Shown piece by piece: positions 48,355 to 58,340 of a DNA stretch of 64,000 bases. The first letter of the stretch is position 1; every line of letters begins with the position of its first letter. Under the pieces are notes generated by a model. That model saw only the letters and a program-made list of their open reading frames with translations, made no database searches and was not told where the DNA came from. Source of the stretch: Symbiodinium natans (taxonomy: Eukaryota; Sar; Dinophyceae; Suessiales; Symbiodiniaceae); NCBI GenBank assembly GCA_905221605.1, contig CAJNDS010002585.1, forward strand, positions 248,001 to 312,000. The letters are read 5' to 3'. Position numbers and translations under genes: made by a program.

Positions 48355-48560
48355 GTCTTAGGGCAGTTTCATGGGTCCCTTAATTTGGGGCACCCGTATA
48401 TAGGGTAAAAACCCAAGGGCTCATACTTCAGAATTTGGAAAAAACACGAGGGATACAAGGAGAAACCCCTAGAAGGGACCCTTAATCTTTATTAGCCCTG
48501 CATATACCTTATATATCCTATATAGTCCCTATATACCGAAGCAGCCCTTGTAAGGGTCCC
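48355..48560. repeat. Long palindromic mini-element, GGGTCCCTTAATTTGGGG family
   Basis: ATGGGTCCCTTAATTTGGGG on the left and TAAGGGTCCCTCCCTTGATT on the right, with ACCCGTATATAGGGTA and CCTATATAGTCCCTATATACC inside. Confidence 0.6.
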
Positions 48561-48924
48561 TCCCTTGATTCAGGTCGAGCGTGTCCAACGTCTCAGAGGT
48601 GACTCTGGCCCGGAGCTGAGCAGAAGACGTTTAGGGTTTAGGTTACCCGCAATGTCTGCGAAGCAGGGTTTGGGGTTCAGGGTTTAACAAAAGTAAAGGG
48701 TGTAGGTTTAGGTTGTAGGAACGCTAAACTCCAATCCTCGACACCATACTTGTAGCTACCCGGTACCATGAACCATCAAAGCAATTCTTTCTCTCTCTCT
48801 TTCTCTCTCACTCTCACTCTCGCTCTCTCTCTTTTTGAGGTCCGCCTGCTTCTGGCACTGGGAGAGAAGGAGACACTGGGGTGGGGTTTGGGGAATCTGG
48901 GTTTAAGCTTCTTTCAGAGCTCTT

Positions 48925-49102
48925 TGCCTTCGTGCGTGAATGCAGGTCTTCGAGCTGAAAAACACAAGTGCATCTCGTACCGTGTATTGAGAGAGTGTGC
49001 TGCAGCGACAAATGTCTGGACTGCAGTCTTGGTGATTTGGTCCAGCATCGGCTCGGTTGCTATATGCATCCCGCCTTCCCTTCGAAACGGCACCTCTGTG
49101 AT
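48925..49102 (-). CDS. Candidate exon, minus strand, unknown
   Basis: On the minus strand, after an AG, the frame reads VITEVPFRREGGMHIATEPM, then LDQITKTAVQTFVAAAHSLN, then TRYEMHLCFSARRPAFTHEG. It is amphipathic, rich in ordinary residues, free of repeats, and 59 codons long. The plus-strand frame through the same bases is less protein-like. No family is recognised and no partner exons were found. Confidence 0.35.
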
Positions 49103-49173
49103 CACACTGCTCAACGTGCCAAAGTGCGGGTAGTATAGATCAACATGGCCTTGACTTTCTTGTGGCTGGCTCT

Positions 49174-49290
49174 TAAGACTTCAACCTTTTTTGGGGTTTT
49201 GTAGAAACTACCATAAGGGGCCTACAAGTCTAAGACTTTAACCCTCTTGGGGTTTTGTAGAAACTACCGTAAGGGGCCTACAAGTCAACC
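49174..49290. repeat. 58-bp tandem duplication
   Basis: AAGACTT..TTGGGGTTTTGTAGAAACTACC(A/G)TAAGGGGCCTACAAGTC occurs twice, at 49174 and 49232. Each unit has a GTAG..CTAC core and ACTTGTAGGCCCC-type ends. Confidence 0.9.
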
Positions 49291-49463
49291 TTGCAGGAGG
49301 GGGTTTTCGCGAACGCAATTGCTGGTAGATTGTGGTGCTGAGCCGTGGCACCGGTGGCCTGCGGCCTGTGGCTCTTTAAAATGCACATGCGCCTGGAGGT
49401 TCTGGGTAGTTTAGGGTTTAGGGTTTAGGGTTTAGGGTTTAGGGTTTAGGAGTAGGCTGTCTA

Positions 49464-49570
49464 AGTGGGTAGTTGTAAGTAGGGTGTAGAAGTAGCACAA
49501 CTCTATTGGTATAACCCTTATTCAGGGTGCTTAGAGCCCTACTCAAAGCTACTCATGAACCTCAGAATTG
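49464..49570. repeat. GGTTCATG-family mini-element
   Basis: The interior GTATAACCCTTATTCAGGGTGCTTA and right end CCTACTCAAAGCTACTCATGAACCTC match the family at 34891. The left end is diverged. Confidence 0.55.
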
Positions 49571-49722
49571 AGAGTACGGCAGCCTCACCCGCGAGGAGAG
49601 GAGCGAGCTCCTTCCTCTTGTGACCGGGCTTTCTTTATTTGTTGTTGTGGCTGCGGTCTGTTTGTGCCTCCCTTTGGACAGAACACAGGACGGCGTCATC
49701 CAATTTAATTAGTGGCGTGGGC

Positions 49723-49873
49723 AGTAGGGAGGGAGGGAGGGAGAGGGAGGGAGGGAGGGAGAGAGAGAGAGCTCCTCAAGCCCAGCAGAAGAAGAAGAAC
49801 AAAAAGAAGAAGAAGAAGAAGAAGAAGAAGAAGAAGAAGAAGAAGAAGAAGAAGAAGAAGAAGAAGAAGAGGA
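49723..49873. repeat. Purine microsatellites: (GGGA)n, (GA)n, (AAG)n
   Basis: GGGAGGGA units, a short GA run, then about 23 AAG triplets. Poly-K/R and poly-S ORFs are artefacts. Confidence 0.95.
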
Positions 49874-49937
49874 GAGCGCTTCGGTTTCTTGCCGGCGATA
49901 CATGCGGTTAGAGACGCACCCACTGGGGCCCACTGAG

Positions 49938-50198
49938 TGTCCACGGGTCTCTCTGCCGAGAAGGTGCTCCAGAAACTCGAATCAGGCAATCCCGAGCTAT
50001 TGGGATACTTCTCTAAATTAGGGTCCCTTTTGAGGCACTTACTTTAACTTTAAGGGTGTCGTACTATTTGTAGGACCGACAAAGGGGACCCTAATGTGGA
50101 GAACTAAGCATTTCAATGAGGTGCGGCTGCCACTCATTTCGGCCGCTGACATGGTGAACGTCGTCGTTCCATCCGCGCCTCGTCCTGGAGACTTTGGG
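49938..50198 (+). CDS. Candidate two-exon gene piece, unknown
   Basis: Exon-like island 1 (49938-50008) reads STGLSAEKVLQKLESGNPEL and LGY. Island 2 (50109-50198) reads HFNEVRLPLISAADMVNVVV and PSAPRPGDFG, and ends at GTGAGC. Between them is a TTCTCTAAATTAGGGTCCC..GGGACCCTAATGTGGAGAA mini-element ending ACTAAG, like the intron elements of the two firm genes. The exact donor of island 1 is uncertain. No family is recognised. Islands at 50502, 51437, 51913, 52362, 52692, 53375 and 53828 have the same direction and could belong to one large gene. Confidence 0.4.
50009..50108. repeat. Inverted-repeat mini-element, TTCTCTAAATTAGGGTCCC
   Basis: TTCTCTAAATTAGGGTCCC on the left and GGGACCCTAATGTGGAGAA on the right are inverted repeats with two mismatches. 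It probably acts as an intron between two exon islands. Confidence 0.75.
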
Positions 50199-50389
50199 GT
50201 GAGCTTGTTGGGTTTAGGGTTTACTAAACCCTAAACCCTAGACCTTAAACCCTAAAGCAAAAAGGGTTTACTAAACCCTAAACCCTGAAGCAAAAAGGGT
50301 TTACAGATGCAGCCGACGCATGCCCAGATCCCGATGCGCCCTGAGCCGGAACCCTGAAAAACGCCCTGAGGCCCGCAACGACCCCTAAA

Positions 50390-50492
50390 CCATAAACCCT
50401 AAACCCTAAACGCTAAGCCCTAAACCCTAAACCCTAAACCCTAAACCCTAAACCCTAAACCCTAAACCCTAAACCCTAAACCCTAAACCCTA
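50390..50492. repeat. CCCTAAA array
   Basis: About 14 C-rich units. The opposite-strand array at 50594 is only 100 bases away. Confidence 0.95.
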
Positions 50493-50501
50493 ACCACAAA
50501 G

Positions 50502-50595
50502 AGTCGCAGAGCATCAGTGAATCCGATGCAGCCCAGGGCCTCTTCGACTCAAAGCTCTGCGTTCAGGCGCCTGACTCGAACTTGCTCTGCTCTCG
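50502..50595 (+). CDS. Candidate exon island
   Basis: Reads ESQSISESDAAQGLFDSKLC and VQAPDSNLLCS between a CCCTAAA array and a TTTAGGG array. It has an ordinary exon look and no recognisable domain. Confidence 0.28.
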
Positions 50596-50697
50596 GGTTT
50601 AGGGTTTAGGGTTTAGGGCTAGGGTTTAGGGTTTAGGGCTAGGGTTTAGGGTTTAGGGTTTAGGGTTTAGGGTTTAGGGTTTAGGGTTTAGGGTAAG
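50596..50697. repeat. TTTAGGG array
   Basis: About 14 G-rich units, with two GGCTAGGG interruptions. Confidence 0.95.
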
Positions 50698-51436
50698 TGA
50701 CGTCACCCAATCCCCCGCCCTAAGCCCTGAACCCTTAAGACCCACAACACTGCAACCAACATCTCTCTGAAGCCTTAAGCTGCTTAACGGGTTAAGGGTT
50801 TAGGGTTTTGGGTTTAGGGGTAGTTCCACCCCATTTCCTCCTGTTGAGGCTTTGGCCCACCAGCTCGATCCGAGCTCGATCCAGGCGACCGGGAAGAATC
50901 AGGGGGTTTGCCCCTAAACCCTAAACCCTAAGCCCTAAGCCCCAAGCCCCAAGCCCTATAAGCCCTAAACCCTAAACCCTGAACCTTGAACCCTAAACCC
51001 TAAGCCCTAAGCCCTAAGCCCCAAACCCTACCTGGGACTCGATTCGGGGGTTTCCGAGAACAGGGGTACCTGTTTTTTTGGGGGTTTAGGGTTTAGGGTT
51101 TAGGGTTAGGGTTATCTAAGCTCTGGGCCCACAAAAGGTGCATGTTGTAACTGCATCCTTGTGAGTTTCGCCTAGCCTCCTGCGAAGCAGACGCGTGGGA
51201 GTTGTACCCACCTCCCTAAGCCTCAGAAGCCAAAACCGAAGATGGGGGAGGTTGGCCAGAAACTCTGGGCCCTTCTGGGCCCTTAAACCCTAAACATTTT
51301 GGCCCCTTTCCCGGCCCCGGCGCAAGGGCGTAGAGTCGGGACGGCCCCTAAACCCTAAACCCTAAACGTCCCTAAACCCTAAACCCTAAACCCCAAAGCC
51401 CAAACCCTAAACCCCAAACCCCAAACCCCATGCCAG

Positions 51437-51500
51437 GTGTCCCCGTGCTCGCAGGCCGAGAAGCGCACCTTCCACCCGGAGGCCTCTCTGGGGCCCCCGG
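51437..51500 (+). CDS. Candidate exon island
   Basis: A CAG acceptor is followed by VSPCSQAEKRTFHPEASLGP. It is short, and its right boundary is unclear. Confidence 0.22.
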
Positions 51501-51554
51501 GTTTACGTTCTGAAGCCCCCCAAGTTACTTTTGAAGCGACTCATGGGTTCATAT

Positions 51555-51555
51555 T

Positions 51556-51592
<37 letters not shown>

Positions 51593-51645
51593 TACGTATA
51601 TATATATATATATGTGTGTGTGTATCTATATATATATATATGTAT
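51555..51645. repeat. (TA)n/(TG)n microsatellite
   Basis: Long TA runs interrupted by TATTACG and by TGTGTGTG. Confidence 0.9.
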
Positions 51646-51912
51646 AAAAAGAAGCACGTATATAAGTAGATGCTCGCCTTTCCATGACACATACATTTAT
51701 ATATGTTCTGGGCCTTGCTCGTATTTTTTCTCAACGCCTTTTTAAGTATTTCGAGTATGGGGTTCAGGGCCCAAACCTGGTACGCATGTGCAGGAAACCC
51801 TAAACCCTAAACCCTAAACCCTAAACCTAAACCCTAAACCCTAAACCCTAAACCCTAAACCAGTCCTGTGCCCTTTTGCTTAATCCGGGGGGCGGGGGGG
51901 GGGGGGGGGCAG

Positions 51913-51955
51913 TGGCTTCGATCATCAGGCCCTCATCTGGGACCTCAGCATCAAG
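51913..51955 (+). CDS. Candidate exon island, WD-like
   Basis: A CAG acceptor, then FDHQALIWDLSIK, ending AAG/GTCCGG. The A-L-I-W-D-L string is WD40-like, but 14 codons prove little. Confidence 0.22.
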
Positions 51956-52361
51956 GTCCGGGTTCGCTGCCTTGTGCTATAGGTTTTTGGGCGAAGTTAG
52001 GGTTTAGGGTTTAGGGTTTAGGGTTTAGGGTTTAGGGCCCCGTAAACCCCATAAGCTGGGGCTCGTTTGAACCTTTGCAACCTGTGTAATCCCAGAATAA
52101 GATCTTTCGGAGGGCAACAAGAATACCCTTCAAACCCTAAACCCTGAACCTTAAGATCCCACCTAACCCACTTAACGTCATAAGCCCTACAAACCTTTTG
52201 TATCGACCCTATGCATTACTAGAAATTTCAGGTGTATACAGGGGGTGGGTGGGGGGGGGGGGGGACCTCATAATGCATGCCCCATAAGGCCTTCTAGCCC
52301 TAAAGCCTAAAGCCTAAAGCCCTAAACCCGACACGTCCCGAGTCCCCAGCCCTGCTTGTAG

Positions 52362-52424
52362 GGAGAAGATGGCCCCTGGCGACTGTTTCCGGGTGCCAAG
52401 GCCGACAGAGCGTTTTCAGGGCTT
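52362..52424 (+). CDS. Candidate exon island
   Basis: After GTAG the frame reads EKMAPGDCFRVPRPTERFQG. No domain is recognised. Confidence 0.2.
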
Positions 52425-52691
52425 AAGGTTTTAGGGTTTAGGGTTTAGGGTGAGAGAGAGAGAGAGGTTTTAGGGTTTTGCAAAAAAAGGGGTTTAGGGC
52501 TTTCGAATGGAAGTTTCGGGTTTGGGGGCTTTGTGCTAAGTGGGGGGGGGGGGGGTCTGGGTTAATGCGCTTCTTCAGTGTGCTACAAAGTTCAATTCTG
52601 CGCCACCACAAAGCTTCCATGTCTTGAAATTGCTTGTGCCACTCAGAATACTTACCCCAAACCCTAAGCCCTAAGCCCTACGCCCCAACAG

Positions 52692-52772
52692 CTTCAGCAA
52701 CATCAGCTGCCCGAGAACAGGAACGCCCAGAGCACGCTTGTCTCACGTTCATCCCATCGACTTCGGTCCACC
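52692..52772 (+). CDS. Candidate exon island
   Basis: After ACAG the frame reads LQQHQLPENRNAQSTLVSRS and SHRLRSTP, before a CCCTAAA array. No domain is recognised. Confidence 0.22.
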
Positions 52773-53174
52773 CCTAAACCCTAAACCCTAAACCCTAAAC
52801 CCTAAACCCCAAACCCCAAACCCCAAACCCTAAATCCTAAACCCAAAACCCAAACATGCCCGAAAAGCCCCAAGCCCGGGCCGTATCTAAACCCGAAGCC
52901 CGGAGTGAGAGTGGAGGGTCGGAATGCTGGTGACGTTCACCTCCAAGCCCGGAACCCTCAACAAGTTGGGAGGCTTTGCGGTTTTTGGGTGGTTTTGGGG
53001 GGGTTTGGGGCCAAGAGTTCGGCTTAGGGTGCTTCACACGGTTTCGGCCGTGGCTGAGTTGTGTACTCCTCCTGGCCGTCGCTCACCGTCCAGTTGCAGA
53101 AAACAGGTCTTTTTGGGCCCCTTCCAGGTTCAAAAGGGTTTGATAAGCCCTGCAGTCGAAGCACTGAACCCAAA

Positions 53175-53351
53175 CGCTAAACCCTAAACCCTAAACCCTA
53201 AACTCTAAACTCTAAACCCTAAACCCCAAACCCTAAACCCTAAACCCTACACCCTACACCCTACACCCTAAACCCTAAACCCTAAACCCTAAACCCTAAA
53301 CCCTAAACCCTAACCCTAAACCCTAAACCCTAAACCCTAAACCCTAAACCT
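53175..53351. repeat. CCCTAAA array with CCCTACA block
   Basis: About 24 units, including an internal run of CCCTACA and one CCCTAA hexamer. Confidence 0.95.
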
Positions 53352-53374
53352 GCAGAGCCCCTCCACGCTGCGAG

Positions 53375-53453
53375 GGCAAGGCCGTCTTGAGCATGAAGGG
53401 CATGAAGGGAAAGAACATGCATCCCTGGCGCTCCCCGATGCTGGGGATTGCAC
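53375..53453 (+). CDS. Candidate exon island
   Basis: The frame reads GKAVLSMKGMKGKNMHPWRS and PMLGIA, and ends at a GTAAG donor-like site (53453-53457). No domain is recognised. Confidence 0.25.
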
Positions 53454-53696
53454 GTAAGACTGCCGAAATAGGGTTTAGGGTTTAGGGTTTCGCGCCAAAC
53501 CCCTGAAACCCCCGCGGAGTGGAAGTTCTTTCCAGCTACGCGGGTGGGAAAACCATGGCCCTGAACCCTCTCTTCTAAGCCCTCAAAAACCCTAAAATCC
53601 CTTAAAACCCGAAAAACCCTAAAACCCTCAAAACCCTAAAACCCCTAAAAACCCCTAAAACCCCTAGAGCCCTAAACCCTGAGAGATGGCTCTCAG

Positions 53697-53815
53697 GAAT
53701 AGGGATTGTAGCAGGGGCACTGTAATCTTCTTTAAGGACTGTAACCCTAAACCCCAAACCCTAAACCCGAAACCCTAAACCCTAAACCTGTTAGTATAAA
53801 GGGGGGGACATCTAT
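53697..53815. repeat. ACAGTCCTTA-family element split by CCCTAAA
   Basis: The left end (AGGGATTGTAG...CTTTAAGGACTG) and right end (GTTAGTATAAAGGGGGGGACATC) of the family are separated by eight CCCTAAA-type units placed exactly at the AAGGACTGT/TTAGTAT junction. Confidence 0.65.
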
Positions 53816-53827
53816 GGATCTCAGGAT

Positions 53828-53918
53828 CGACGGCATGTGGTCGGCCGAGCTGGCGGCGCCCAGCATCGGAGGGCCGGCGGGCGGGCCAGCAAGCCACATG
53901 GGCCTCCCGCCCGAAGGG
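53828..53918 (+). CDS. Candidate exon island
   Basis: After an AG the frame reads IDGMWSAELAAPSIGGPAGG and PASHMGLPPEG, before a TTTAGGG array. It is high in GC like the firm exons. No domain is recognised. Confidence 0.25.
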
Positions 53919-53927
53919 TTTCGGGTT

Positions 53928-54178
53928 TAGGGTTTGGGGTTTAGGGTTAGGATTTGGGGTGGAGGGTTTAGGGTTGAGGGTTTAGGGTTTGGGGTTTAGG
54001 GTTTAGGGTTTGGGGTTTAGGGCTAGGGTTTAGGGTTTAGGGGGTCCAGGGTTTAGGGTTTCGGGCATCCTGTGGGGCTTTGGGACGTAGGGTTGTGCCG
54101 GTTTAGGGTTTAGGGTTTAGGGTTCAGGGTTTAGGGTTTAGGGTTTAGGGTTCAGGGTTCAGGGTTTAGGGTTTGTAA
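53928..54178. repeat. Degenerate TTTAGGG array
   Basis: G-rich units with TTTGGGG and TTCAGGG variants, interrupted by unique sequence at 54064-54095. Confidence 0.9.
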
Positions 54179-54289
54179 GGTACCTCAGGCCGAAGCCTCA
54201 GCAGTCCTGGGGTTTTAAAAAAGGGGAGATAAGGTGATCATCACTTATCCGAGATACCCTACTTCTGACCCTACGTAAAAACTACCGAA

Positions 54290-54380
54290 TGAGCCCACCC
54301 TTAATTAAGGAATACACCTTTAGTTATATAGGGATCCCGGTTATGATTTAAAGAATTTAAGGGGTATTGGGCTCTTTGGG
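54290..54380. repeat. Mini-element, AGCCCAATACCCCTTA family
   Basis: The left end GAGCCCACCCTTAATTAAGGA and right end AAGGGGTATTGGGCTC are inverted, with TATAGGGATCCCGGTTATGA in the middle. Confidence 0.7.
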
Positions 54381-54389
54381 TACCCCAGT

Positions 54390-54480
54390 ACTTGGAGGTT
54401 CATGGTCAAAAAGGTGGAGTAGCTGCAGTTGTAACCTTTATTTGGGTACTTCTGGCCCTTTTAATACCTGCCTTGAACAG
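54390..54480. repeat. ACTTGGAGGTTCATGG-family element
   Basis: A clear left end, GTACTTGGAGGTTCATGG. The right end is diverged (ATACCTGCCTTGAACAGG). Confidence 0.6.
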
Positions 54481-54726
54481 GAGATGGGCCGTAAACTGGA
54501 CATACTAGACGTCTTACTTGCAGGGACCCCGCGGGTGTGTGAAGAGTTGTTCCCCTGAACCCTAAACCTAAACCCTAAACCCTCTGAACTCTCCAAGCTT
54601 CCGCGGCCCTAAAGCCTAAGCAGCTGCCACCACTTTCCACGCAGCTCTGAGCTCGTGACATTTATGTGCATTCGGGGACCTTTGGAGATGCCTATTTGCA
54701 GGTTTACGGTTTAGGGTTTTGGGGTT

Positions 54727-54812
54727 TAGGGACCCCTAGAATAGAGCCCCACAGAGTACAGGATTTACAAGAAGGACCCCAATAAGGTCCCCCTAATATC
54801 GTAAACCCACAT
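54727..54812. repeat. GGGACCCC..ATATCGTAAACCC mini-element
   Basis: Nearly the same as the left half of the intron at 35913 (GGGACCCCTAGAATAGA, AAGGACCCCAATAAGG, CCCTAATATCGTAAACCC). Confidence 0.65.
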
Positions 54813-54814
54813 TT

Positions 54815-55550
54815 TGTGTGTAAGTTCCGAAGATAGATGATTATTCGTCAAGTATAAGACCATTACATCTTTTCTAACATAGTATTGCTACAAACAGCAA
54901 CAGGGGTCACTTGAGTTTTCGTATACCCGATTCTGCAAAAGTCTTAGTCTCTACAAATGTCTTACGTATCTCGAAATGTTGATCATCCTACCCTCTGAAT
55001 GGTTGATGTATCACGTATTGAATTCCAAATCTTAGTGCACCGTACATCCAAGCAACAGTGTTACTTGAACTGGATTATCATTCCAAAATGACAATACTTT
55101 CCAAGTGATGCAGCAAATAGTTCATCAGCATCACTATTTACAGGTGCCAGCTGTCTCAAGAGTTGTTGTTGCTGTGCGGGGGCTTGCTGATTTGCGGACC
55201 CCAGGACTTGAATTGACTTGAGCATGGGATTTTTGGAGGTGATATAACTTCATCTGACAGCCTTCCCACGGCCCTTACATTCCGCAAGGCTATCGACCGC
55301 CACCTCCACCGGACCCCACCAACTTTCAGAGAGATTGGTTCAAGATCCTTGCCGCCGCTTGGCAGGCGGTGCCCCTAAACAACTGCTGTAGGGTTCAGGA
55401 GGCAGCCCTACATTGGGTGAGAAGTAAGGCAATCCACTGAGAACTACCCTACGCACCTTCCGGTGAGGCGTCCGTGTAGTAAACGAAAAGCTCGAACCTG
55501 GATGTCCCTACTCGTGCAACCCCCTAGAGCCCTAGAGTTCCCGAAGCCCC
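54815..55550. other. Unique, AT-richer stretch without recognisable gene
   Basis: It contains no telomere-like repeats, unlike most of the window. The first half (to about 55130) is AT-rich and full of stops. The second half (55140-55480) is more balanced, with no clear frame. Confidence 0.5.
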
Positions 55551-56088
55551 GGGTTTAGGGTTTAGGGTTTAGGGTTTAGGGTTTAGGGTGCGAAACCCAA
55601 AGCCCTCAAACGATAGAGGCCCTAAATCCCTAAACCGTCAGCTCTTAACTTTGAAGCTCATCCGAAGCCTCTGCGGTGGAGATCTTGCGCGCTTTTCGAA
55701 AGGGACGCTAAATCCGAATACCCTAGGCCATGCAGGAGTGAAGCCCTAAACCCCAAACCCTAAACCCTTTGTAACCTCCCCCAAACCCTGAAGCCTCCAA
55801 ACCCCAGACCCTCCAAACCCTAAACTCTAAACCCTAAACCCTAAACCCCAAGCCCAAAGCCCTAAACCCTAAACCCTAAACCCTAAACCCTAAGCCCTAA
55901 ACCCTAAACCCTAAACCCTCTGAACCCCAAAGGCTCCCGAGTCGCCAAGGACCTGGACCTGGCACCTGTGGAGGAACCTGGCTGCTCTCCCAGCTGAGCT
56001 CGGGCCGACACAGTTTAGGGTTTAGGGTTTAGGGTTTAGGGTTTAGGGTTTAGGGTTTAGGGTTTAGGGTTTAGGGTTTAGGGTTTAG
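55550..56088. repeat. Telomere-like arrays in both orientations
   Basis: TTTAGGG at 55553-55588, CCCTAAA at 55815-55920, and TTTAGGG again at 56012-56088 (11 units), with short unique gaps. Confidence 0.85.
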
Positions 56089-56159
56089 GGCCTACTCGAA
56101 GGTTACGAGCAAAGTCTTTAAACATTGGAAAAGGTGATCATATGTAGTTTGACAGGCTT

Positions 56160-56285
56160 TCTTGGAGGTTCAGGGATAGTCATAAGTAGGGTTATAGGTA
56201 CCCTAAGTAAGGCTATAAGCACTCCTACCTAGGGTTACCCTGCTTATGACCCTACTTCTAAGTACCCATGAACCTTCAAGTTAGG
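56160..56285. repeat. ACTTGGAGGTTCA-family palindromic element
   Basis: CTTGGAGGTTCAGGGATA and TACCCATGAACCTTCAAG form inverted ends, with repeated TAGGGTTATAGGTACCCTA inside. Confidence 0.85.
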
Positions 56286-56474
56286 CTAGATGAGGGATCA
56301 GGTGGGCCTTGTGCTCGTGGACCGAGACGTTTGCACGACAGCAGCGGCTGCGCGTGCAAAACAAGGCTCCGCCCAAGACACACTTGCACAAAGCCCTAAA
56401 ACCCTGCTAAACCCCAAAGCTTAAACCAACCCTGTACGTCCCAGCTCCCTGTGGTTTGCATGCCTGCCTTTCAG

Positions 56475-56552
56475 ATCCGAAGGTCACGAACCTCACGATT
56501 CCCGCTCGCACCTACGGATTGCCTGACGGTTCCTGGGTGCTTCTAATCCCTA
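56475..56552 (+). CDS. Candidate exon island
   Basis: A TTTCAG acceptor, then DPKVTNLTIPARTYGLPDGS and WVLLIP, ending at CCCTAAA repeats. It is convincingly protein-like but of unknown family. Same direction as the islands at 56901 and 57060. Confidence 0.35.
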
Positions 56553-56900
56553 AAGCCCCCTAAACCCTAAACCCTAAACCCTAAACCCTAAACCCTGGAC
56601 CCTTCACAGACTCAAGTTGGACACTTTGCATCCCTGCGGTGTGGTTTGCGAGGCTGCTAGGCAGGTGGCAAGAAACCTTAAACCCTAACCCCGAATCCCT
56701 ACACCCTAAAACCCTAACACCCTCAAACCCTAAGGTGAGTTGAAATGCGCCAAGTCTGGAGACGCCAACCCAAATTTCAGGGTTTAGGGTTTAGGGATCC
56801 CCCCAAAGGGGGGGTACATGTGATAACCTTGTTCAGGGTACTTTCAAGTCCTACTTATAACAACCTATGAGGCTTCTAAACGACGTTCCGTGGTCCGCAG

Positions 56901-56983
56901 CGTTTGGCCGAGCAACAAATCGCGTTCTGCCCCACCATCACAGACATCGCCCCTTGCCATGTCCAAGTACGCATCTCGGCTGG
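56901..56983 (+). CDS. Candidate exon island
   Basis: A CCGCAG acceptor, then RLAEQQIAFCPTITDIAPCH and VQVRIS. Protein-like; no family recognised. Confidence 0.35.
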
Positions 56984-57059
56984 TTAAGGGTCTAGGGTTT
57001 AGGGAAGTTTAGGGTGTAGGGTTTCGGTTAAGGGTTTAGGGTACACAGCACTCCTGCAG

Positions 57060-57130
57060 GTGCAGAAGGTTTACAGGCTTCTTGGGAGACCCGAACCACG
57101 AAATGGCTCAGAAGAACACTCGTCGTGTAA
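57060..57130 (+). CDS. Candidate exon island
   Basis: A CTGCAG acceptor, then VQKVYRLLGRPEPRNGSEEH. It could follow the island at 56901 after a TTTAGGG-bearing intron. Confidence 0.3.
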
Positions 57131-57134
57131 TTTC

Positions 57135-58170
57135 CCTTCAGCCCTAAACCCTAAATTGGGGGTTGAATGCCATTCCTAAACCCTAAGTTTGGGGTTAACG
57201 GCCATTCTTTTGAGTACTTCGGGGTCAGAGTTTCTGGAGATGCACCTTTAGTTGCTAGGGTCGAGGTTCAGGGTGTAGGGTTTTTAGAAAGGGTTTAGGG
57301 TTTGGGGTTGAGTGACTTCCTCCCCGATCTTGGTTAATGATTGAACCTCGAGTATGAATAGTTCCGGGGATAGTGGGGATCCCTAAACCCTAAACCCTAA
57401 ACCCTAAACCCTAAAGCCTAGACCATCGGGAGCAGACCCGAAGAGACAGTAGCACCAAGGAAGGCCAAGGAGTTAGAATCTTTGTTGTATGCCCACTTTC
57501 TTCGCTTCACCTTCGTTCACAGGTGCAATCACTGAACGTCTAGGGTTTAGGCACTCCCTTTGGCAAGAAGCCCTGCGAGACGGCCGGCCGGATGTGGCAA
57601 AATACCCCCTGAACTCTATAAAGCCCAAGTTTTAAGCCCTCAACACCTAAATCCTGCAGCCGATTGGAGTTTTCTACGAAATATTTAACATACCCCTAAT
57701 GCATACCCTTCAAAGAAATTAGGGGTGTGGTAACATCCTCCCTTATATTCTCTCTTTAGAGATTAAGGGACATGGGTTTCGGGTATGCTGAATTATTCTT
57801 AGAGGGCTTAAAGGCCTTGCGTACGGCTTTGGGACTTGAGTTTCAGACTCTTGCATGTAGGTTCTTAGGTTGCAAGCAAGGGCCCCAACTTAAGCAGCTT
57901 CGTTAGGGTTTAGGGTTTAGGGTTTAGGGATTAGGGTTTAGGGTTTAGGGTTTAGGCATCCCTTTCAAAATGAAGGGCTTAGGGTTTAGGGTTTAGGGTT
58001 ACGGGACCTTTGCCACAAGAAGCCGAAAACTCGAAACACCGACTTGAGTGGACGGTTGCCTCCCTAAACCCTAGACCCTAAACCCGTATCGAGCCCCAAG
58101 GCCATCCTCTCCCGCCCTCCCGAAAGAAAATCCTAAGCTAAAAGCCCTAAGCCCTCTAAACCCTAAACCC
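57135..58170. other. No recognisable gene
   Basis: Contains duplicated TAAACCCTAA(A/G)TT(G/T)GGGGTT(G/A) words at 57145 and 57178. A palindromic piece at 57690-57780 has ACCCCTAAT..ATTAGGGGT. TTTAGGG tracts lie at 57904-57955 and 57978-58000. Confidence 0.4.
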
Positions 58171-58194
58171 CAGATAAACCCAACCTACGCCCTA

Positions 58195-58340
58195 AACCCT
58201 AAACCCTAAACCCTTTATAACCTCCCTAAACCCGAATCCCTTAAGGCCCCTGAAAAATGACAAAGGAACACCCCAACACCCCTGTGCCCTAAACCCTAAA
58301 CCCTAAACCCTAAACCCTAAACCCTAAACCCTAAACCCTT
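58195..58340. repeat. CCCTAAA arrays
   Basis: Two C-rich arrays (58190-58215 and 58286-58340). Confidence 0.9.

Noticed and set aside
49639-49989. Poly-lysine, poly-arginine and poly-serine ORFs
   Set aside because: They are triplet-repeat artefacts of (AAG)n.
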